In this document: piece by piece, positions 19,087 to 29,123 of the stretch | Layout of the letters: each line of letters begins with the position of its first letter | How positions within the stretch are numbered: the first letter of the stretch is position 1 | Assembly: GCF_024734405.1 (NCBI RefSeq) | Contig: NZ_CP059556.1 | Span: 4,650,001 to 4,714,000, forward strand | DNA length: 64,000 nt | Source: Saccharopolyspora gregorii | Lineage (GTDB): Bacteria > Actinomycetota > Actinomycetes > Mycobacteriales > Pseudonocardiaceae | Direction: 5' to 3' | Notes under the pieces: model-generated | What the model was told of the DNA's origin: nothing | Databases searched by the model: none | The model's input: only the letters and a program-made list of their open reading frames with translations | Position numbers and translations under genes: made by a program

Positions 19087-19872
19087 GTGGTCAGCAACAC
19101 GACCGAATCGATCAACGGCGAACTCGGCGGCACGTCCGGCGACGCCGGGTCGGCGAACGGTTCTCGCGGCGCGGAGGCGATCGTGACCGACATCAAGGGC
19201 GGCATCGCGGCGGAGTCGACGAGCGCCCCGGCGGTCCCCGAGCAGCCCGGTACCGACGAGCTCAGCGACCGGCAGCTCAAGGTGCTCGAGGCGATCCGCA
19301 GCTGGATGCGCGAGCACGGCTACCCGCCGAGCGTGCGGGAGATCGGCGACGCGGTGGGCCTGACGTCCACCTCGTCCGTCGCCTACCAGCTGCGGGTGCT
19401 GGAGCGGAAGGGCTTCTTGCGGCGCGACCCGCACCGCCCGCGCACGGTCGGCGTGCTGGTGGCCGATTCCGAGCAGACCGAGCTCGCCGGGCGCCCCAAG
19501 CCCGCCTACGTCCCGGTGGTGGGCCGGATCGCCGCGGGCGGCCCGATCCTCGCCGAGGAATCGGTCGAGGACGTCTTCCCGCTGCCGAAGGAGATCGTCG
19601 GCGAGGGCTCGCTGTTCCTGCTCCAGGTGGTCGGCGACTCGATGACCGACCTGGCCATCACCGACGGCGACTGGGTGGCGGTGCGCCAGCAGCCGGACGC
19701 CGAGAACGGCGACGTGGTAGCGGCGATGATCGATGGCGAGGCCACGGTCAAGACCTTCAAGCGGACCGACGAGCACGTCTGGCTGGTGCCGCACAACGAG
19801 GCCTACCAGCCGATCTTGGGCGACGACGCGACGATCCTCGGCAAGGTGGTCGCGGTGCTGCGCCGGCTCTGA
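19087..19872 (+). CDS. lexA: SOS repressor LexA
   Basis: Master repressor of the DNA-damage response, 261 residues. An unusually long Ser/Gly/Ala-rich leader (about 55 residues) precedes the winged-helix domain ([16 protein letters not shown], residues 63-78). The self-cleavage site is Ala150-Gly151 in GRIAAGG. The catalytic pair is Ser185 (GDSM) and Lys222 (TVKTF). GTG 19087 lies 5 bases after GGAGG; GTG 19084 is also possible, and later starts would remove part of the leader. The gene is divergent from the ChiZ/DivS-like gene with two SOS boxes between them. Confidence 0.95.
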   Translation: MVSNTTESINGELGGTSGDAGSANGSRGAEAIVTDIKGGIAAESTSAPAVPEQPGTDELSDRQLKVLEAIRSWMREHGYPPSVREIGDAVGLTSTSSVAYQLRVLERKGFLRRDPHRPRTVGVLVADSEQTELAGRPKPAYVPVVGRIAAGGPILAEESVEDVFPLPKEIVGEGSLFLLQVVGDSMTDLAITDGDWVAVRQQPDAENGDVVAAMIDGEATVKTFKRTDEHVWLVPHNEAYQPILGDDATILGKVVAVLRRL

Positions 19873-19926
19873 TCCGGGGCGCCGTCCGGCCGGTGGACCG
19901 CCGGGCCGCGGGCCCGAGACGGGTTG

Positions 19927-21033
19927 TCAGCGGCGGCGCATCCGGACCAGGAAGTACAGCAGCAGGGCGGCCAGCCCACCGGCGACGACGAGCGCGGGGG
20001 CGGTGGAGAGCACGGACCCGTCCGCCGCGTCGTCCGGTTCGGGAGCCGGTTGTTCGCCCTCGGCGGGTTCCGAAACGCCGGGGGCGGGTGTCCCGGGCGC
20101 CGTGGAGGGGTCGGGTTCGGCACCCGTCGCCAGCAGGGACGCGGCCCCGGGCAGCACGTACACCGGTTGAAGTCCTTCCGAACTCGTCACGAGCGACCCG
20201 TCCGGATCCCACGCGATCGCCTCGCCCTGCGGTTCCGACGGCAGCCGCAGAGCCACCGGCGGGCGCCGCAGCGCCGCGGGCACGTCGCCGTCGGGTGCGT
20301 GGAACAGGTAGGCCTCGGTGTAGGTGCGCAGCGCGATCAACGTGCCGTCCCGGCTCACCGAACCACCCGTCACCAACCGGGTGCCGATGCCCTTGATCGG
20401 GCCGTCCGGGGAGTCGGTGGTGGGCAGCGCGAGCTCCCCGACCCGCTCCCACGGCACCGTCCCGCCGGCGACCAGGGGCTCTGCCGGGCGGTACACGAAG
20501 GCCATGCCGAACGGTTCCTTGGTGACCACGTGCGGTGTCCCGGCCCGGTCCAGCAGGAGCGCCTCGGCGTCGTGCGGACCGTCCGGGTAGCTCAGCCGGT
20601 ACAGCTGCGAGTCGCCGTCCGCCGTCAACCGGTGCAGGGCCACGGTGGAGCGAGCCCGCCGGTTGTCACCGGTGTCGGCCAGCCACGCCGCACCGTCCGG
20701 GGCCAACGCCAAGTCCTCGACGTCGTAGGGGTCGGTCGGCGAAGTCCACTCCGCCCCCACCTCGCAGCTGTCGCGGTCGAGCAGGGCGACCCGCAACGAG
20801 CTGCCGCCATCGTCGACCGCGTACCAGTACCGGCCGTCCGAGGCCAGGCCGGACAACTCGGTCAGTCCCGGGTCCGTCACCCGGCAGCGCTGCACGGGAG
20901 CAGGCAGCTCCGGTGCCGCGGCCGCACCTGGAGCCCCGGTGCCGAGTCCGCACAGCACCACGACCGCGGCCAGTGCGCTCCCCCGCCGCACCGACCGGGC
21001 CGGGGCTCGGCGCCGCCGACGCAGGCCGCTCAC
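19927..21033 (-). CDS. Secreted beta-propeller-like protein with C-terminal membrane anchor
   Basis: A 368-residue exported protein of unknown function. The N terminus has an Arg-rich region followed by a hydrophobic stretch and AAAAPE, a possible Tat or Sec signal. The middle has repeated blade-like segments (WYAVDDGG, DVEDLALAPDG, GEAIAWDPDG) suggesting a beta-propeller. A Pro/Glu-rich spacer precedes one transmembrane helix (ALVVAGGLAALLLYFLV) and a short basic tail. The reading frame is open to 21348, into hflX; GTG 21033 is my choice but no good ribosome site is visible. It sits where M. tuberculosis has Rv2721c, convergent with lexA, but homology is not established. Confidence 0.75.
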   Translation of the reverse strand: MSGLRRRRRAPARSVRRGSALAAVVVLCGLGTGAPGAAAAPELPAPVQRCRVTDPGLTELSGLASDGRYWYAVDDGGSSLRVALLDRDSCEVGAEWTSPTDPYDVEDLALAPDGAAWLADTGDNRRARSTVALHRLTADGDSQLYRLSYPDGPHDAEALLLDRAGTPHVVTKEPFGMAFVYRPAEPLVAGGTVPWERVGELALPTTDSPDGPIKGIGTRLVTGGSVSRDGTLIALRTYTEAYLFHAPDGDVPAALRRPPVALRLPSEPQGEAIAWDPDGSLVTSSEGLQPVYVLPGAASLLATGAEPDPSTAPGTPAPGVSEPAEGEQPAPEPDDAADGSVLSTAPALVVAGGLAALLLYFLVRMRRR

Positions 21034-21097
21034 CGCACGGGTGGGGTGAGCCGCACCGCGAGCACGCGGCCGCGGGCGGAAGCCGGCCGCACGCCGC

Positions 21098-22684
21098 TCA
21101 TCCGACGGCCACGAACGGCTGCAGCGCTCCCGCCAGGTCGGGCCGGACCTTGGCCCGCACCCTGGTGCCGTCGGCCGTGTGCTCCTCGGCCACCAGCTCG
21201 CCTTCGGCGTGCACCCGGGCGACCAGCTCACCTCGGGTGTACGGCACCAGCGCGTCGATGAACACGTCCGGCCTCGGCAGCCGGTCGGAGATGATCTCGC
21301 GGAGTGCGGCGATGCCCTCGCCGCTGTGCGCCGAGACGAACACCGCACCGGGCAGCAGCTGTCGCAGTTCGGCGAGGCGGGTGGCGTCGACCTGGTCGAC
21401 CTTGTTCACCACCAGCAGCTCCTCCGGCACCGGAGCGCCGTGTTCCTCGGCGATGTCGGAGACGACGGTGCGCACCGCCGCGACCTGCTCGTGCGGCTGC
21501 GGTTCGGAACCGTCCACCACGTGGACCAGCAGGTCGGCGCCGGTGACCTCCTCCAGCGTGGAGCGGAAGGCCTCCACCAGCTGGTGCGGCAGGTGCCGGA
21601 CGAACCCGACGGTGTCGGTCAACGTGTAGGGCCTGCCGTCGGGGGTCTCGGCCCGGCGGGTCGTCGGGTCCAGGGTCGCGAACAACGCGTCCTCGACGAG
21701 CACTCCGGCACCGGTGAGCGCGTTGAGCAGGCTGGACTTGCCGGCGTTGGTGTACCCGGCGATGGCCACGCCCGCCACCCGCTGCGCCTCGCGCCGCCCG
21801 CGCTTGGTGCTGCGGATGGTGCTCATGGCCTTGAGCTCGTTGCGGAGCTTGCTGATGCGCTTGTGGATCCGCCTGCGGTCGGTCTCCAGCTTCGTCTCAC
21901 CGGGACCGCGGGTGCCGACGCCGCCGTTGGCACCACCGGCACGACCGCCCGCCTGCCGGGACATCGCCTCGCCCCAGCCGCGCAGCCGCGGCAGGAAGTA
22001 CTGCAGCTGGGCGAGCTCGACCTGCGCCTTGCCCTCCTTGGAGCTGGCGTGCTGGGCGAAGATGTCCAGGATCAGCGCGGTCCGGTCGATGACCTTGACC
22101 TTCAGCTTGTCCTCCAGCTGGCGCAGCTGGCCCGCGGAGAGCTCGCCGTCGCAGATGACGGTGTCCGCACCGGTGGAGATGACGACTTCGCGCAGCTCCT
22201 TGACCTTGCCGGAACCGACGTAGGTAGCCGGGTCGGGCCGCGGCCTGCGCTGCACCAGCCCGTCCAGGACTTCCGAACCTGCCGTCTCGGCGAGGCGGGC
22301 CAGTTCGGCCAGCGAGCTCTCGGCGTGCTCGGCGTCGCCTTCGGTCCACACCCCGACCAGCACCACGCGCTCCAGGCGCAGCCGCCGGTACTCGACCTCG
22401 GTGATGTCCGCGAGCTCGGTGGACAGCCCGGCGACGCGGCGCAGCGAGTTGCGCTCTTCGAGCTCCATCTCACCCGCGGACGGGTCGTCGGAGTAGGAGT
22501 CGGCGGTGAAGTCGACCTCACCGTCGTCGAAGCGGTCGTCGAACGGACCGTCGTCGAAGGAGTCGAAGTGGCCGCCGTCGTAGCGGGAGTCCTCGGGGAG
22601 GTCGTCCCGCCCGACGTCGGATGCCGTGCGAGCGTTCCCGTCGCGGGTGCCCGCCTCATGTGACCACAGTGCGGATTTCTTCAT
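21098..22684 (-). CDS. hflX: Ribosome-associated GTPase HflX
   Basis: HflX-type GTPase of 528 residues that binds and splits stalled 70S or 50S ribosomes. The N-terminal HflX domain (TYVGSGKVKEL, CDGELSAGQLRQLE) is followed by the GTPase domain with G1 GYTNAGKSS, G3 DTVGF and G4 NKVD. The first ~70 residues form an acidic, Asp/Phe-rich extension that is probably disordered and is not needed by the family. ATG 22684 and GTG 22723 are both possible starts; neither has a convincing ribosome site. It lies downstream of miaA and dapF in the same direction, matching Rv2725c. Confidence 0.95.
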   Translation of the reverse strand: MKKSALWSHEAGTRDGNARTASDVGRDDLPEDSRYDGGHFDSFDDGPFDDRFDDGEVDFTADSYSDDPSAGEMELEERNSLRRVAGLSTELADITEVEYRRLRLERVVLVGVWTEGDAEHAESSLAELARLAETAGSEVLDGLVQRRPRPDPATYVGSGKVKELREVVISTGADTVICDGELSAGQLRQLEDKLKVKVIDRTALILDIFAQHASSKEGKAQVELAQLQYFLPRLRGWGEAMSRQAGGRAGGANGGVGTRGPGETKLETDRRRIHKRISKLRNELKAMSTIRSTKRGRREAQRVAGVAIAGYTNAGKSSLLNALTGAGVLVEDALFATLDPTTRRAETPDGRPYTLTDTVGFVRHLPHQLVEAFRSTLEEVTGADLLVHVVDGSEPQPHEQVAAVRTVVSDIAEEHGAPVPEELLVVNKVDQVDATRLAELRQLLPGAVFVSAHSGEGIAALREIISDRLPRPDVFIDALVPYTRGELVARVHAEGELVAEEHTADGTRVRAKVRPDLAGALQPFVAVG

Positions 22685-22756
22685 ATCGACACCATTGTCC
22701 CACGGCACGCGAGTGGTTTTCACCCTTCGACCGGGGTGACCGCGTCCGGATGCGGA

Positions 22757-23608
22757 TCAGCCGCCCGCGAGCTGCCGCCACCAGCCGGCGTCGATCCGGC
22801 CGCCGCCGACGAGCACGGCGGGCCCGGTGAGCAGGGTCGTCACGCCGGTCACCTCGACCTGCACGGTGCCGCCGGGGACGTCGACGGTGCGGCTCCCGGT
22901 CGTCTCGCCGTCGGCGCGGAGGGCGGCGACGGCGGCCGCGACGGTGCCGGTGCCGCAGGAGCGGGTCTCGCCGACGCCGCGCTCGTGCACCCGCATCCGC
23001 ACCCGCCCGGGCCCGGTGGGGCGGACGAATTCCACGTTGACGCCGTTCGGGAACACCTCGGAGTCGTGCGCGGGGCTTTCGGCGAGGTCGAGCGCGTCGA
23101 GGTCGGCGTCGGTGACGCACGCCAGGTGCGGGTTGCCGAGGTCCATGGCCAGACCGGAGAAGTCCCGCCCGGCGAGGGTCGCGGCGGACTCGCCGAACAC
23201 GTTCGCGGCGCCCATGTCGACGGTGCTGCCGCCGTCCGAGTGGGTGCGGACCTGCCGGAGCCCGGCGCGGGTCCCGACGGGGAACTCGGTGCCGGTGACC
23301 AGCCCGGAGTCGACGAGGTACCGGGCGAAGACGCGGACCCCGTTGCCGCACATCTCGGCGATCGAGCCGTCCGCGTTGCGGTAGTCCATGAACCACACGT
23401 CCGGGTGAAGGTCGGCGGGTGCGTCCGGGATGGCGGCGGTGGGGACGACGCGCAGCACGCCGTCGGCTCCGAACCCGCGGCGCCGGTCGCAGAGGGCGCG
23501 CACGTGCGCGTCGGTGAGCTTCAGCTCGCCGTCCGGGTCGGGCAGCACGACGAAGTCGTTCTGCGTGCCGTGGCCCTTGGCGAACTCTGGTCCTTCGGAA
23601 AATTGCAC
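22757..23608 (-). CDS. dapF: Diaminopimelate epimerase
   Basis: Converts LL- to meso-diaminopimelate for lysine and peptidoglycan synthesis; 283 residues, cofactor-free. The two catalytic cysteines are Cys87 in EMCGNG and Cys218 in SCGTG, both in conserved context. It begins at GTG 23608, 10 bases after the miaA stop, so the two genes are probably co-transcribed and hflX follows 72 bases downstream. Confidence 0.96.
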   Translation of the reverse strand: MQFSEGPEFAKGHGTQNDFVVLPDPDGELKLTDAHVRALCDRRRGFGADGVLRVVPTAAIPDAPADLHPDVWFMDYRNADGSIAEMCGNGVRVFARYLVDSGLVTGTEFPVGTRAGLRQVRTHSDGGSTVDMGAANVFGESAATLAGRDFSGLAMDLGNPHLACVTDADLDALDLAESPAHDSEVFPNGVNVEFVRPTGPGRVRMRVHERGVGETRSCGTGTVAAAVAALRADGETTGSRTVDVPGGTVQVEVTGVTTLLTGPAVLVGGGRIDAGWWRQLAGG

Positions 23609-23618
23609 GTCGACGAGT

Positions 23619-24536
23619 CTACGTGCGCAGCAGTGCGCGGACGGCGGACACCGCGCTCGCCGGTTCGGGCGCCAGCCACCGGATGCGGTCGTCGCGCCGG
23701 AACCAGGAGCGCTGCTTGCGCACGAACCGGCGGGTGAGCCGGGCGGTCTCGGCGGCGGCCGCGGCCATGTCCCCGGAGCCGTCGAGTTCGGCGAGCACCT
23801 GCTGGTAGCCGAGGGCGCGGGAGGCGGTGCGCCCGTGGCGGAGGCCCTGCTCGCAGAGTTCGCGGACCTCGGCGGCCAGCCCGTCGTCGAACATGCGGGT
23901 GACGCGCCGGTCCACCCGGTCGTCGAGTTCCGCGACGGGCCGGTCCAGCCCGACGAGCACGGTGCCGTAACGCGGTGGTCCGGGCACCGGCAGGTTCGCG
24001 GAGAACGGTTCGCCGGTGATCTCGATGACCTCCAGCGCCCGCACCAGGCGTCGCCCGTTGGAGGCGAGGATGGCTTCGGCGGCGGACGGGTCGAGCTCGG
24101 CGAGTCGGCGGTGCAGCGCGTCCGGCCCGCGTTCGGCGAGTTCGGCCTCCCAACGCGCCCGCACCTGCGGGTCGGTGCCGGGGAACCGCAGGTCGTCGAG
24201 CACGGCCTGCACGTACAGCCCGCTGCCGCCGACGAGCACCGGGGTGCGGCCGCGGGCGAGGACGTCCTCGACGGCGGCGCGCGCGTCCCGCTGGTAGGCG
24301 GCCACCGAGGCGGCTTCGGTCACGTCCAGCACGTCGAGCAGGTGGTGCGGAACGCCGTGCCGCTCCCCCGGCGGGAGCTTCGCGGTGCCGATGTCCATGC
24401 CCCGGTAGAGCTGCATCGCGTCGGCGTTGACGACCTCACCGCCGAGTTCGGTCGCGACCTCGACGGCGAGGTCGGACTTGCCGGTGGCGGTGGGCCCGAC
24501 GATCGCCACCGGTCGAGCTGGGGATGCGGCGGACAC
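23619..24536 (-). CDS. miaA: tRNA dimethylallyltransferase
   Basis: Adds a dimethylallyl group to A37 of tRNAs that read codons beginning with U; 305 residues. The P-loop GPTATGKSD lies at residues 14-22, and the [15 protein letters not shown] segment supplies the conserved Asp and substrate-binding loop. Starts at GTG 24536. It forms a run with dapF and hflX, and its product is the substrate for MiaB, encoded about 3 kb away. Confidence 0.96.
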   Translation of the reverse strand: MSAASPARPVAIVGPTATGKSDLAVEVATELGGEVVNADAMQLYRGMDIGTAKLPPGERHGVPHHLLDVLDVTEAASVAAYQRDARAAVEDVLARGRTPVLVGGSGLYVQAVLDDLRFPGTDPQVRARWEAELAERGPDALHRRLAELDPSAAEAILASNGRRLVRALEVIEITGEPFSANLPVPGPPRYGTVLVGLDRPVAELDDRVDRRVTRMFDDGLAAEVRELCEQGLRHGRTASRALGYQQVLAELDGSGDMAAAAAETARLTRRFVRKQRSWFRRDDRIRWLAPEPASAVSAVRALLRT

Positions 24537-24578
24537 GGTGGGGACTGTAGTGCCACCGGCCGGGGTCGCGGCGGGCCG

Positions 24579-25289
24579 TCAGCCGGTCCGGGTCCAGACG
24601 CCGACGTGGTAGGTGATGCCCAGCGGCGTGTCGGAGTACAGCGGTTCGGACTGCCAGGTCCCGCGCGCGGCGGCCCCGGCGGCGACCTGCCACGCGGCGC
24701 GGCTGTGCACGCCCAGCTCGGCGCATTCGCCGGGGTCGAGGCCCAGCAGGGCGGCGCGGTCCACGTCGCGCAGCGCGCGGCGCAGCACCTCGTCGAGGAC
24801 TTCGGCCCGCGGGTCCGGCGGGTGCGGGGAACGCTCGTCGCGGTGGCTGCCGCCTTCGGCCAGCACCAGCAGCGCGGTCTCCGTCCCGGCGGCGTCCAGC
24901 CGTTCACCCAGTTCAGTGGCCTGCTCGGCGGGCGCGTCGGGATCCAGCAGGCGCATCCGCACGGACCGGGCCCCGGCTTGCGCGCGCAGCAGTCCGGCGA
25001 CGAGCGCCGGCAGCGGCAGGTCCGGGTCGGGGGTGGTGCGCTCGCTCTCGTGCAGCGAGACCGGGACGTCGACGCCGTACCCGGCGAAGGTGCCCGTCGT
25101 GCCCGGCCCGAGTTCGGGAGGACCGGAACGATCTACCCCGACCGCCACCCATTCGGTTGCGGATTCGGTCAAAATGGTGGTGGCGCGCAGGCACGCGTTC
25201 CGCACGGGCTCGATCACCGAAGTGGACCGCACGGTCAGTTCGGGGACGAGCAGCGGCGGGTAGGGCACCACGGCGATGCGGGTGATCAC
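24579..25289 (-). CDS. Class III extradiol dioxygenase-like protein (Rv2728c-type)
   Basis: A 236-residue soluble protein resembling the LigB/MEMO extradiol-dioxygenase fold (start ITRIAVVPYPPLLVPEL, later LVLAEGGSHRDERSPHPP). The classic metal-binding His residues of true dioxygenases are not obvious near the N terminus, so it may lack that chemistry. GTG start at 25289 without a clear ribosome site. Its position directly upstream of miaA matches M. tuberculosis Rv2728c. Function unknown. Confidence 0.75.
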   Translation of the reverse strand: MITRIAVVPYPPLLVPELTVRSTSVIEPVRNACLRATTILTESATEWVAVGVDRSGPPELGPGTTGTFAGYGVDVPVSLHESERTTPDPDLPLPALVAGLLRAQAGARSVRMRLLDPDAPAEQATELGERLDAAGTETALLVLAEGGSHRDERSPHPPDPRAEVLDEVLRRALRDVDRAALLGLDPGECAELGVHSRAAWQVAAGAAARGTWQSEPLYSDTPLGITYHVGVWTRTG

Positions 25290-25567
25290 ACCCGTGCACG
25301 GTAGAGGTCACGGTCAGCGGTGAGCGGAGCAGGCATCCGATCGGCGGAGGCGGGCGTTCGAGGCACCCGCCGGCGGCCGCTCCGCGCGACCGGGCGAACC
25401 GCGCGGAGGAACGCCGGAATTCCGGCGCGGGTGCCGACCTGTTTGAATGCGCCAGCGGAGATCGGACTCGTCACCCGGGTCCGGATCGCCGCGCACCGGC
25501 CCCGCACGTGCGGGGCGCCCGTGCCCGGCACGGGCACCGAAGCGGGTACCCGAGGAGGATTCCGGTC

Positions 25568-26896
25568 ATGACGCACCAGGACACGACCCCCGACAGCACT
25601 GCGGGCGCCACGCCCGACGCGGCCGCGGCCGCCGCTGGGACCGGGTCCACCTCGACGGCCCCCTCCGTCCCGACGGCGTCGACGCACCCGGAGCGGTGGG
25701 GTCGCGTCGACGAGGCGGGCACCGTGTGGGTGCGGACCGCCGACGGGGAGCGCGAGGTCGGTTCCTGGCAGGCCGGCGAGCCCGCCGAGGGCTTGGCGCA
25801 CTTCGCGCGGAAGTTCGACGACCTGCGCACCGAGGCGGAACTGCTGGAGAACCGGCTCAACAGCCGGTCCGGGGACGCGAAGCAGTCGCTGACCAGCGCC
25901 AAGCACCTGCGCGACGGCTTGCCGGACGCCGCCGTCGTCGGCGACTTGGCCGCGCTGGGCGCGCTGGCGGAGCACCTCGTGCAGCACGCCGAGCAGGCGG
26001 TCGAGGAGGCGAAGGCGCACAAGGAGCAGGCCCGCACGGACGCGGTGGCCCGCAAGGAGGCGCTCGCCGCCGAGGCCGAGGAGATCGCCGCGGAGGCCAC
26101 GCACTGGAAGTCCGCCGGTGACCGGCTGCGCGCGATCCTCGAGGAGTGGAAGTCGGTGCGCGGCGTGGACCGCAAGACCGACGAGCAGCTGTGGCGCCGG
26201 TTCTCCAAGGCCCGCGACGCGTTCAACCGCAGGCGCGGTTCGCACTTCGCCGACCTGGACCGGCAGCGGGCCGCGGCGAAGGCCCGCAAGCAGGAGCTCG
26301 TGGAGGCCGCCGAAGCGCTCACCGAATCCACCGACTGGGGAGCGACGGCGGCGCGCTACAAGGAGCTCATGGCCGAGTGGAAGGAGAGCGGCCGGGCACC
26401 GAAGGACAGCGACGACGCGCTGTGGCAGCGGTTCCGGACCGCGCAGGACGCGTTCTTCGCCCGCCGGTCGGCGGCGTTCTCCGAGCGCGACGCCGAGTTC
26501 GCCGAGAACGCGCGGCACAAGGAAGCGCTGCTGGTCGAGGCGGAAGCGATCGACCCGGGTGCCGACCTGAACGCGGCGCAGGCGCAGCTGCAGCGCATCC
26601 AGCAGCGCTGGGACGAGATCGGGAAGGTCCCGCGCGAGCGGATGCGGGAGCTGGAGGGGCGGCTGCGCACGGTCGCGGACCGGGTGCGGTCGGCTTCGGA
26701 CGCGCAGTGGCGGCGCACCGACCCGGAGGCGCAGGCGCGCGTCGACCAGTTCCGGGAGCGCGTCGAGCAGTTCGAGGCGCAGGCGGAGAAGGCGCGCGCC
26801 GCGGGCGACGCGAAGCGGGCGAAGAAGGCCGACGAGCAGGCCGGCCAGTGGCGGGTGTGGCTCGCCGCTGCCGAGCAGGCGCTGGCCGATCGGTGA
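25568..26896 (+). CDS. DUF349 coiled-coil protein
   Basis: A 442-residue acidic, Ala/Glu/Arg-rich helical protein. After a Thr/Ala/Ser-rich N-terminal 45 residues it contains about three repeats of the DUF349 unit, each with a W-(R/K)-x(n)-LW-x-RF pattern (EEWKSVRGVDRKTDEQLWRRF, AEWKESGRAPKDSDDALWQRF). Long coiled-coil stretches follow to the end. AGGAGGA lies about 9 bases before ATG 25568. It is divergent from the dioxygenase-like gene and sits where M. tuberculosis has Rv2731. Function is unknown; DUF349 proteins have been linked to division and nucleic-acid handling, but nothing here proves either. Confidence 0.85.
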   Translation: MTHQDTTPDSTAGATPDAAAAAAGTGSTSTAPSVPTASTHPERWGRVDEAGTVWVRTADGEREVGSWQAGEPAEGLAHFARKFDDLRTEAELLENRLNSRSGDAKQSLTSAKHLRDGLPDAAVVGDLAALGALAEHLVQHAEQAVEEAKAHKEQARTDAVARKEALAAEAEEIAAEATHWKSAGDRLRAILEEWKSVRGVDRKTDEQLWRRFSKARDAFNRRRGSHFADLDRQRAAAKARKQELVEAAEALTESTDWGATAARYKELMAEWKESGRAPKDSDDALWQRFRTAQDAFFARRSAAFSERDAEFAENARHKEALLVEAEAIDPGADLNAAQAQLQRIQQRWDEIGKVPRERMRELEGRLRTVADRVRSASDAQWRRTDPEAQARVDQFRERVEQFEAQAEKARAAGDAKRAKKADEQAGQWRVWLAAAEQALADR

Positions 26897-26902
26897 GGTC
26901 GG

Positions 26903-26929
26903 CGCCCGCCCCGATCAGCGGGGCGGGCG
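26903..26929. terminator. Hairpin terminator after the DUF349 gene
   Basis: Perfect 10-base inverted repeat (CGCCCGCCCC / GGGGCGGGCG) with a 7-base loop, 6 bases past the DUF349 stop, between convergent genes. Confidence 0.7.
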
Positions 26930-27051
26930 GACACCCGGGCAGCGGTTCCGCCTCGTCAACGGCAGGACCGCCGCACCGCGGACCACCTGATCCCGGGAGC
27001 AGTGCTCAGGCACCGCCGCTCCGGGCGCCGGCCCGCACTCGATCCCCCACC

Positions 27052-27645
27052 TCACGGCCGGGTGAGGACGACCCGGAGCCACTGGATCGCCAGCACCACC
27101 ATGCACAGCGCCGCGAGCACCAGGCCCCAGGACGGGCCACCGGTGGGCGCGGTCTGCCGCGACCAGATGGCGATCATGCCTTCGAAGGACACGATGATCG
27201 CGGCCATGCCCGCGACCCAGGCGACCGCCCAGCGGCGGGTGACGAGCGCGAGCGCGCCGATGAGCACGCCGACGATGGTGGCGTTGATCGAGAACAGCCG
27301 GGGCAGCAGCCCGACCTGCAGCACGGGGTCGGCGTGGCCGAGCAGGATCTGCAGCCCGGTGGCGTCGCCGATCCACGGCAGCAGCGAGCTGGCGATCAGC
27401 ACGAGGATGACGCCGGCGATGGTGACGGCGGTGCTGCCGGGGTCGATGCGGCGCAGCAGGTCGCGTTCGGCCTGGGACAGCTGCCGCCGGTCGGCCTGCT
27501 GCTCGGGGGCGTTCACCGGGTCGGTCGGTTCGGCGCGCTGCACGTCGGTCCCTTCTCGCGGGTCCTGGTCCCGTCCGGCCTCGTCGGGGCCGGGGGTGTC
27601 GTCCGGTTCGGGGCGCGGGCGCTCGTCGTCGCTCAACAGCCGCAT
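27052..27645 (-). CDS. Four-helix membrane protein (Rv2732c-like)
   Basis: A 197-residue protein with a charged, Pro/Asp/Glu-rich cytoplasmic N-terminal ~65 residues, then four transmembrane helices ([63 protein letters not shown]). ATG 27645 lies inside the end of miaB, overlapping it by 13 bases, so translation is coupled. The position matches M. tuberculosis Rv2732c. Function unknown. Confidence 0.8.
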   Translation of the reverse strand: MRLLSDDERPRPEPDDTPGPDEAGRDQDPREGTDVQRAEPTDPVNAPEQQADRRQLSQAERDLLRRIDPGSTAVTIAGVILVLIASSLLPWIGDATGLQILLGHADPVLQVGLLPRLFSINATIVGVLIGALALVTRRWAVAWVAGMAAIIVSFEGMIAIWSRQTAPTGGPSWGLVLAALCMVVLAIQWLRVVLTRP

Positions 27646-29123
27646 CCTCGTTCGGCGGCGGGCTGCGCCGCGGGGGCTCCGAAGGAGGGCAGTCCGAGGC
27701 TGACCCCGGAGGTCTTGGGCTTGCGGCCCTCTTCCCAGTGGTCGCCCGCCCGGGTGCGCCGGTGCGCGGTGATCTCGCCGTCGGCGACGAGGTGGTGCGG
27801 GGAGGCCTGGGTGATGGCGGTGTGCACGATGTCGCCGGGCCGGATCTCGCGGTCGATGGCGCCGCCGGGGTGGAAGTGCACGAGCCGCCCGTCGCGGGCG
27901 CGGCCGGAGAGCCTGCGGGTCGCGGTGTCCTTGCGGCCTTCGCCTTCGGCGACGAGGAGTTCGACCTCGCGGCCGACGAGTTCCTTGCCGAGCTCCCAGG
28001 ACATCTCGTTCTGCAGCGCGACGAGCCGTTCGTAGCGCTGCTGGACGACCTCCTTGGGCAGCTGCCCGGGGAGGTCGGCGGCGGGTGTGCCGGGCCGCTT
28101 GGAGTACTGGAAGGTGAACGCGGAGGTGAAGCGGGCGCGGCGGACGACGTCGAGGGTCGCTTCGAAGTCCTCCTCGGTCTCGCCGGGGAAGCCGACGATG
28201 ATGTCGGTGGTGATAGCGGCGTCGGGCATCGCTTCGCGGACCTTGCTCAGGATGCCGAGGTAGCGCTCGGAGCGGTAGGAGCGGCGCATCGCCTTGAGCA
28301 CCCGGTCGGACCCGGATTGCAGCGGCATGTGCAGCTGGTGGCAGACGTTCGGGGTCTCGGCCATCGCGTCGATGACGTCGTCGGTGAAGTCGCGCGGGTG
28401 CGGCGAGGTGAACCGGACGCGTTCGAGCCCGTCGATCTCGCCGCAGGAGCGCAGCAGCTTGCCGAACGCGTAGCGGTCGCCGAACTCGGCGCCGTAGGCG
28501 TTGACGTTCTGCCCGAGCAGGGTCACTTCGAGCACGCCTTCGTCGGCGAGCGCCTGCACTTCGGCGAGCACGTCGCCGGGCCTGCGGTCCTTCTCCTTGC
28601 CGCGCAGCGCGGGCACGATGCAGAACGTGCAAGTGTTGTTGCACCCGACGGAGACGGACACCCAGCCGGAGTAGGCGGATTCGCGGCGCGCGGGCAGCGT
28701 GGACGGGAAGGTGTCGAGGGCTTCGAGGATCTCGACCTCGGCCTCCTCGTTGTGCCGGGCCCGTTCCAGCAGCGTCGGCAGCGAACCGAGGTTGTGGGTG
28801 CCGAACACGACGTCGACCCACGGGGCGCGGCGGACGATCTCGCTGCGGTCCTTCTGCGCGAGGCAGCCGCCGACGGCGATCTGCATCCCGGGGCGTTCCT
28901 GCTTGGCGGGCCGCAGGTGACCGAGGTTGCCGTAGAGCCGGTTGTCGGCGTTCTCCCGGACCGCGCAGGTGTTGAACACGACCACGTCGGGGTCGTGGTC
29001 CTTCGCGGCGCGCACGTAACCGGCGTCTTCCAGCATCCCGGACAGCCGCTCGGAGTCGTGCACGTTCATCTGACACCCGTAGGTGCGGATCTCGTAGGTC
29101 CGGGAAGTGCTCGTCGTGCTCAC
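27633..29123 (-). CDS. miaB: tRNA-2-methylthio-N6-dimethylallyladenosine synthase
   Basis: Radical-SAM methylthiotransferase of 496 residues that adds the methylthio group to i6A37 made by MiaA. The N-terminal UPF0004 domain carries the three auxiliary-cluster cysteines ([21 protein letters not shown]). The radical-SAM cluster CNNTCTFC lies near residue 155, and a TRAM domain ends the protein. The C terminus is extended by a Pro/Ala-rich tail ending GCGC. GTG 29123 is used; upstream open frame has no homology. It shares codons with the membrane-protein gene downstream. Confidence 0.95.
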   Translation of the reverse strand: MSTTSTSRTYEIRTYGCQMNVHDSERLSGMLEDAGYVRAAKDHDPDVVVFNTCAVRENADNRLYGNLGHLRPAKQERPGMQIAVGGCLAQKDRSEIVRRAPWVDVVFGTHNLGSLPTLLERARHNEEAEVEILEALDTFPSTLPARRESAYSGWVSVSVGCNNTCTFCIVPALRGKEKDRRPGDVLAEVQALADEGVLEVTLLGQNVNAYGAEFGDRYAFGKLLRSCGEIDGLERVRFTSPHPRDFTDDVIDAMAETPNVCHQLHMPLQSGSDRVLKAMRRSYRSERYLGILSKVREAMPDAAITTDIIVGFPGETEEDFEATLDVVRRARFTSAFTFQYSKRPGTPAADLPGQLPKEVVQQRYERLVALQNEMSWELGKELVGREVELLVAEGEGRKDTATRRLSGRARDGRLVHFHPGGAIDREIRPGDIVHTAITQASPHHLVADGEITAHRRTRAGDHWEEGRKPKTSGVSLGLPSFGAPAAQPAAERGCGC

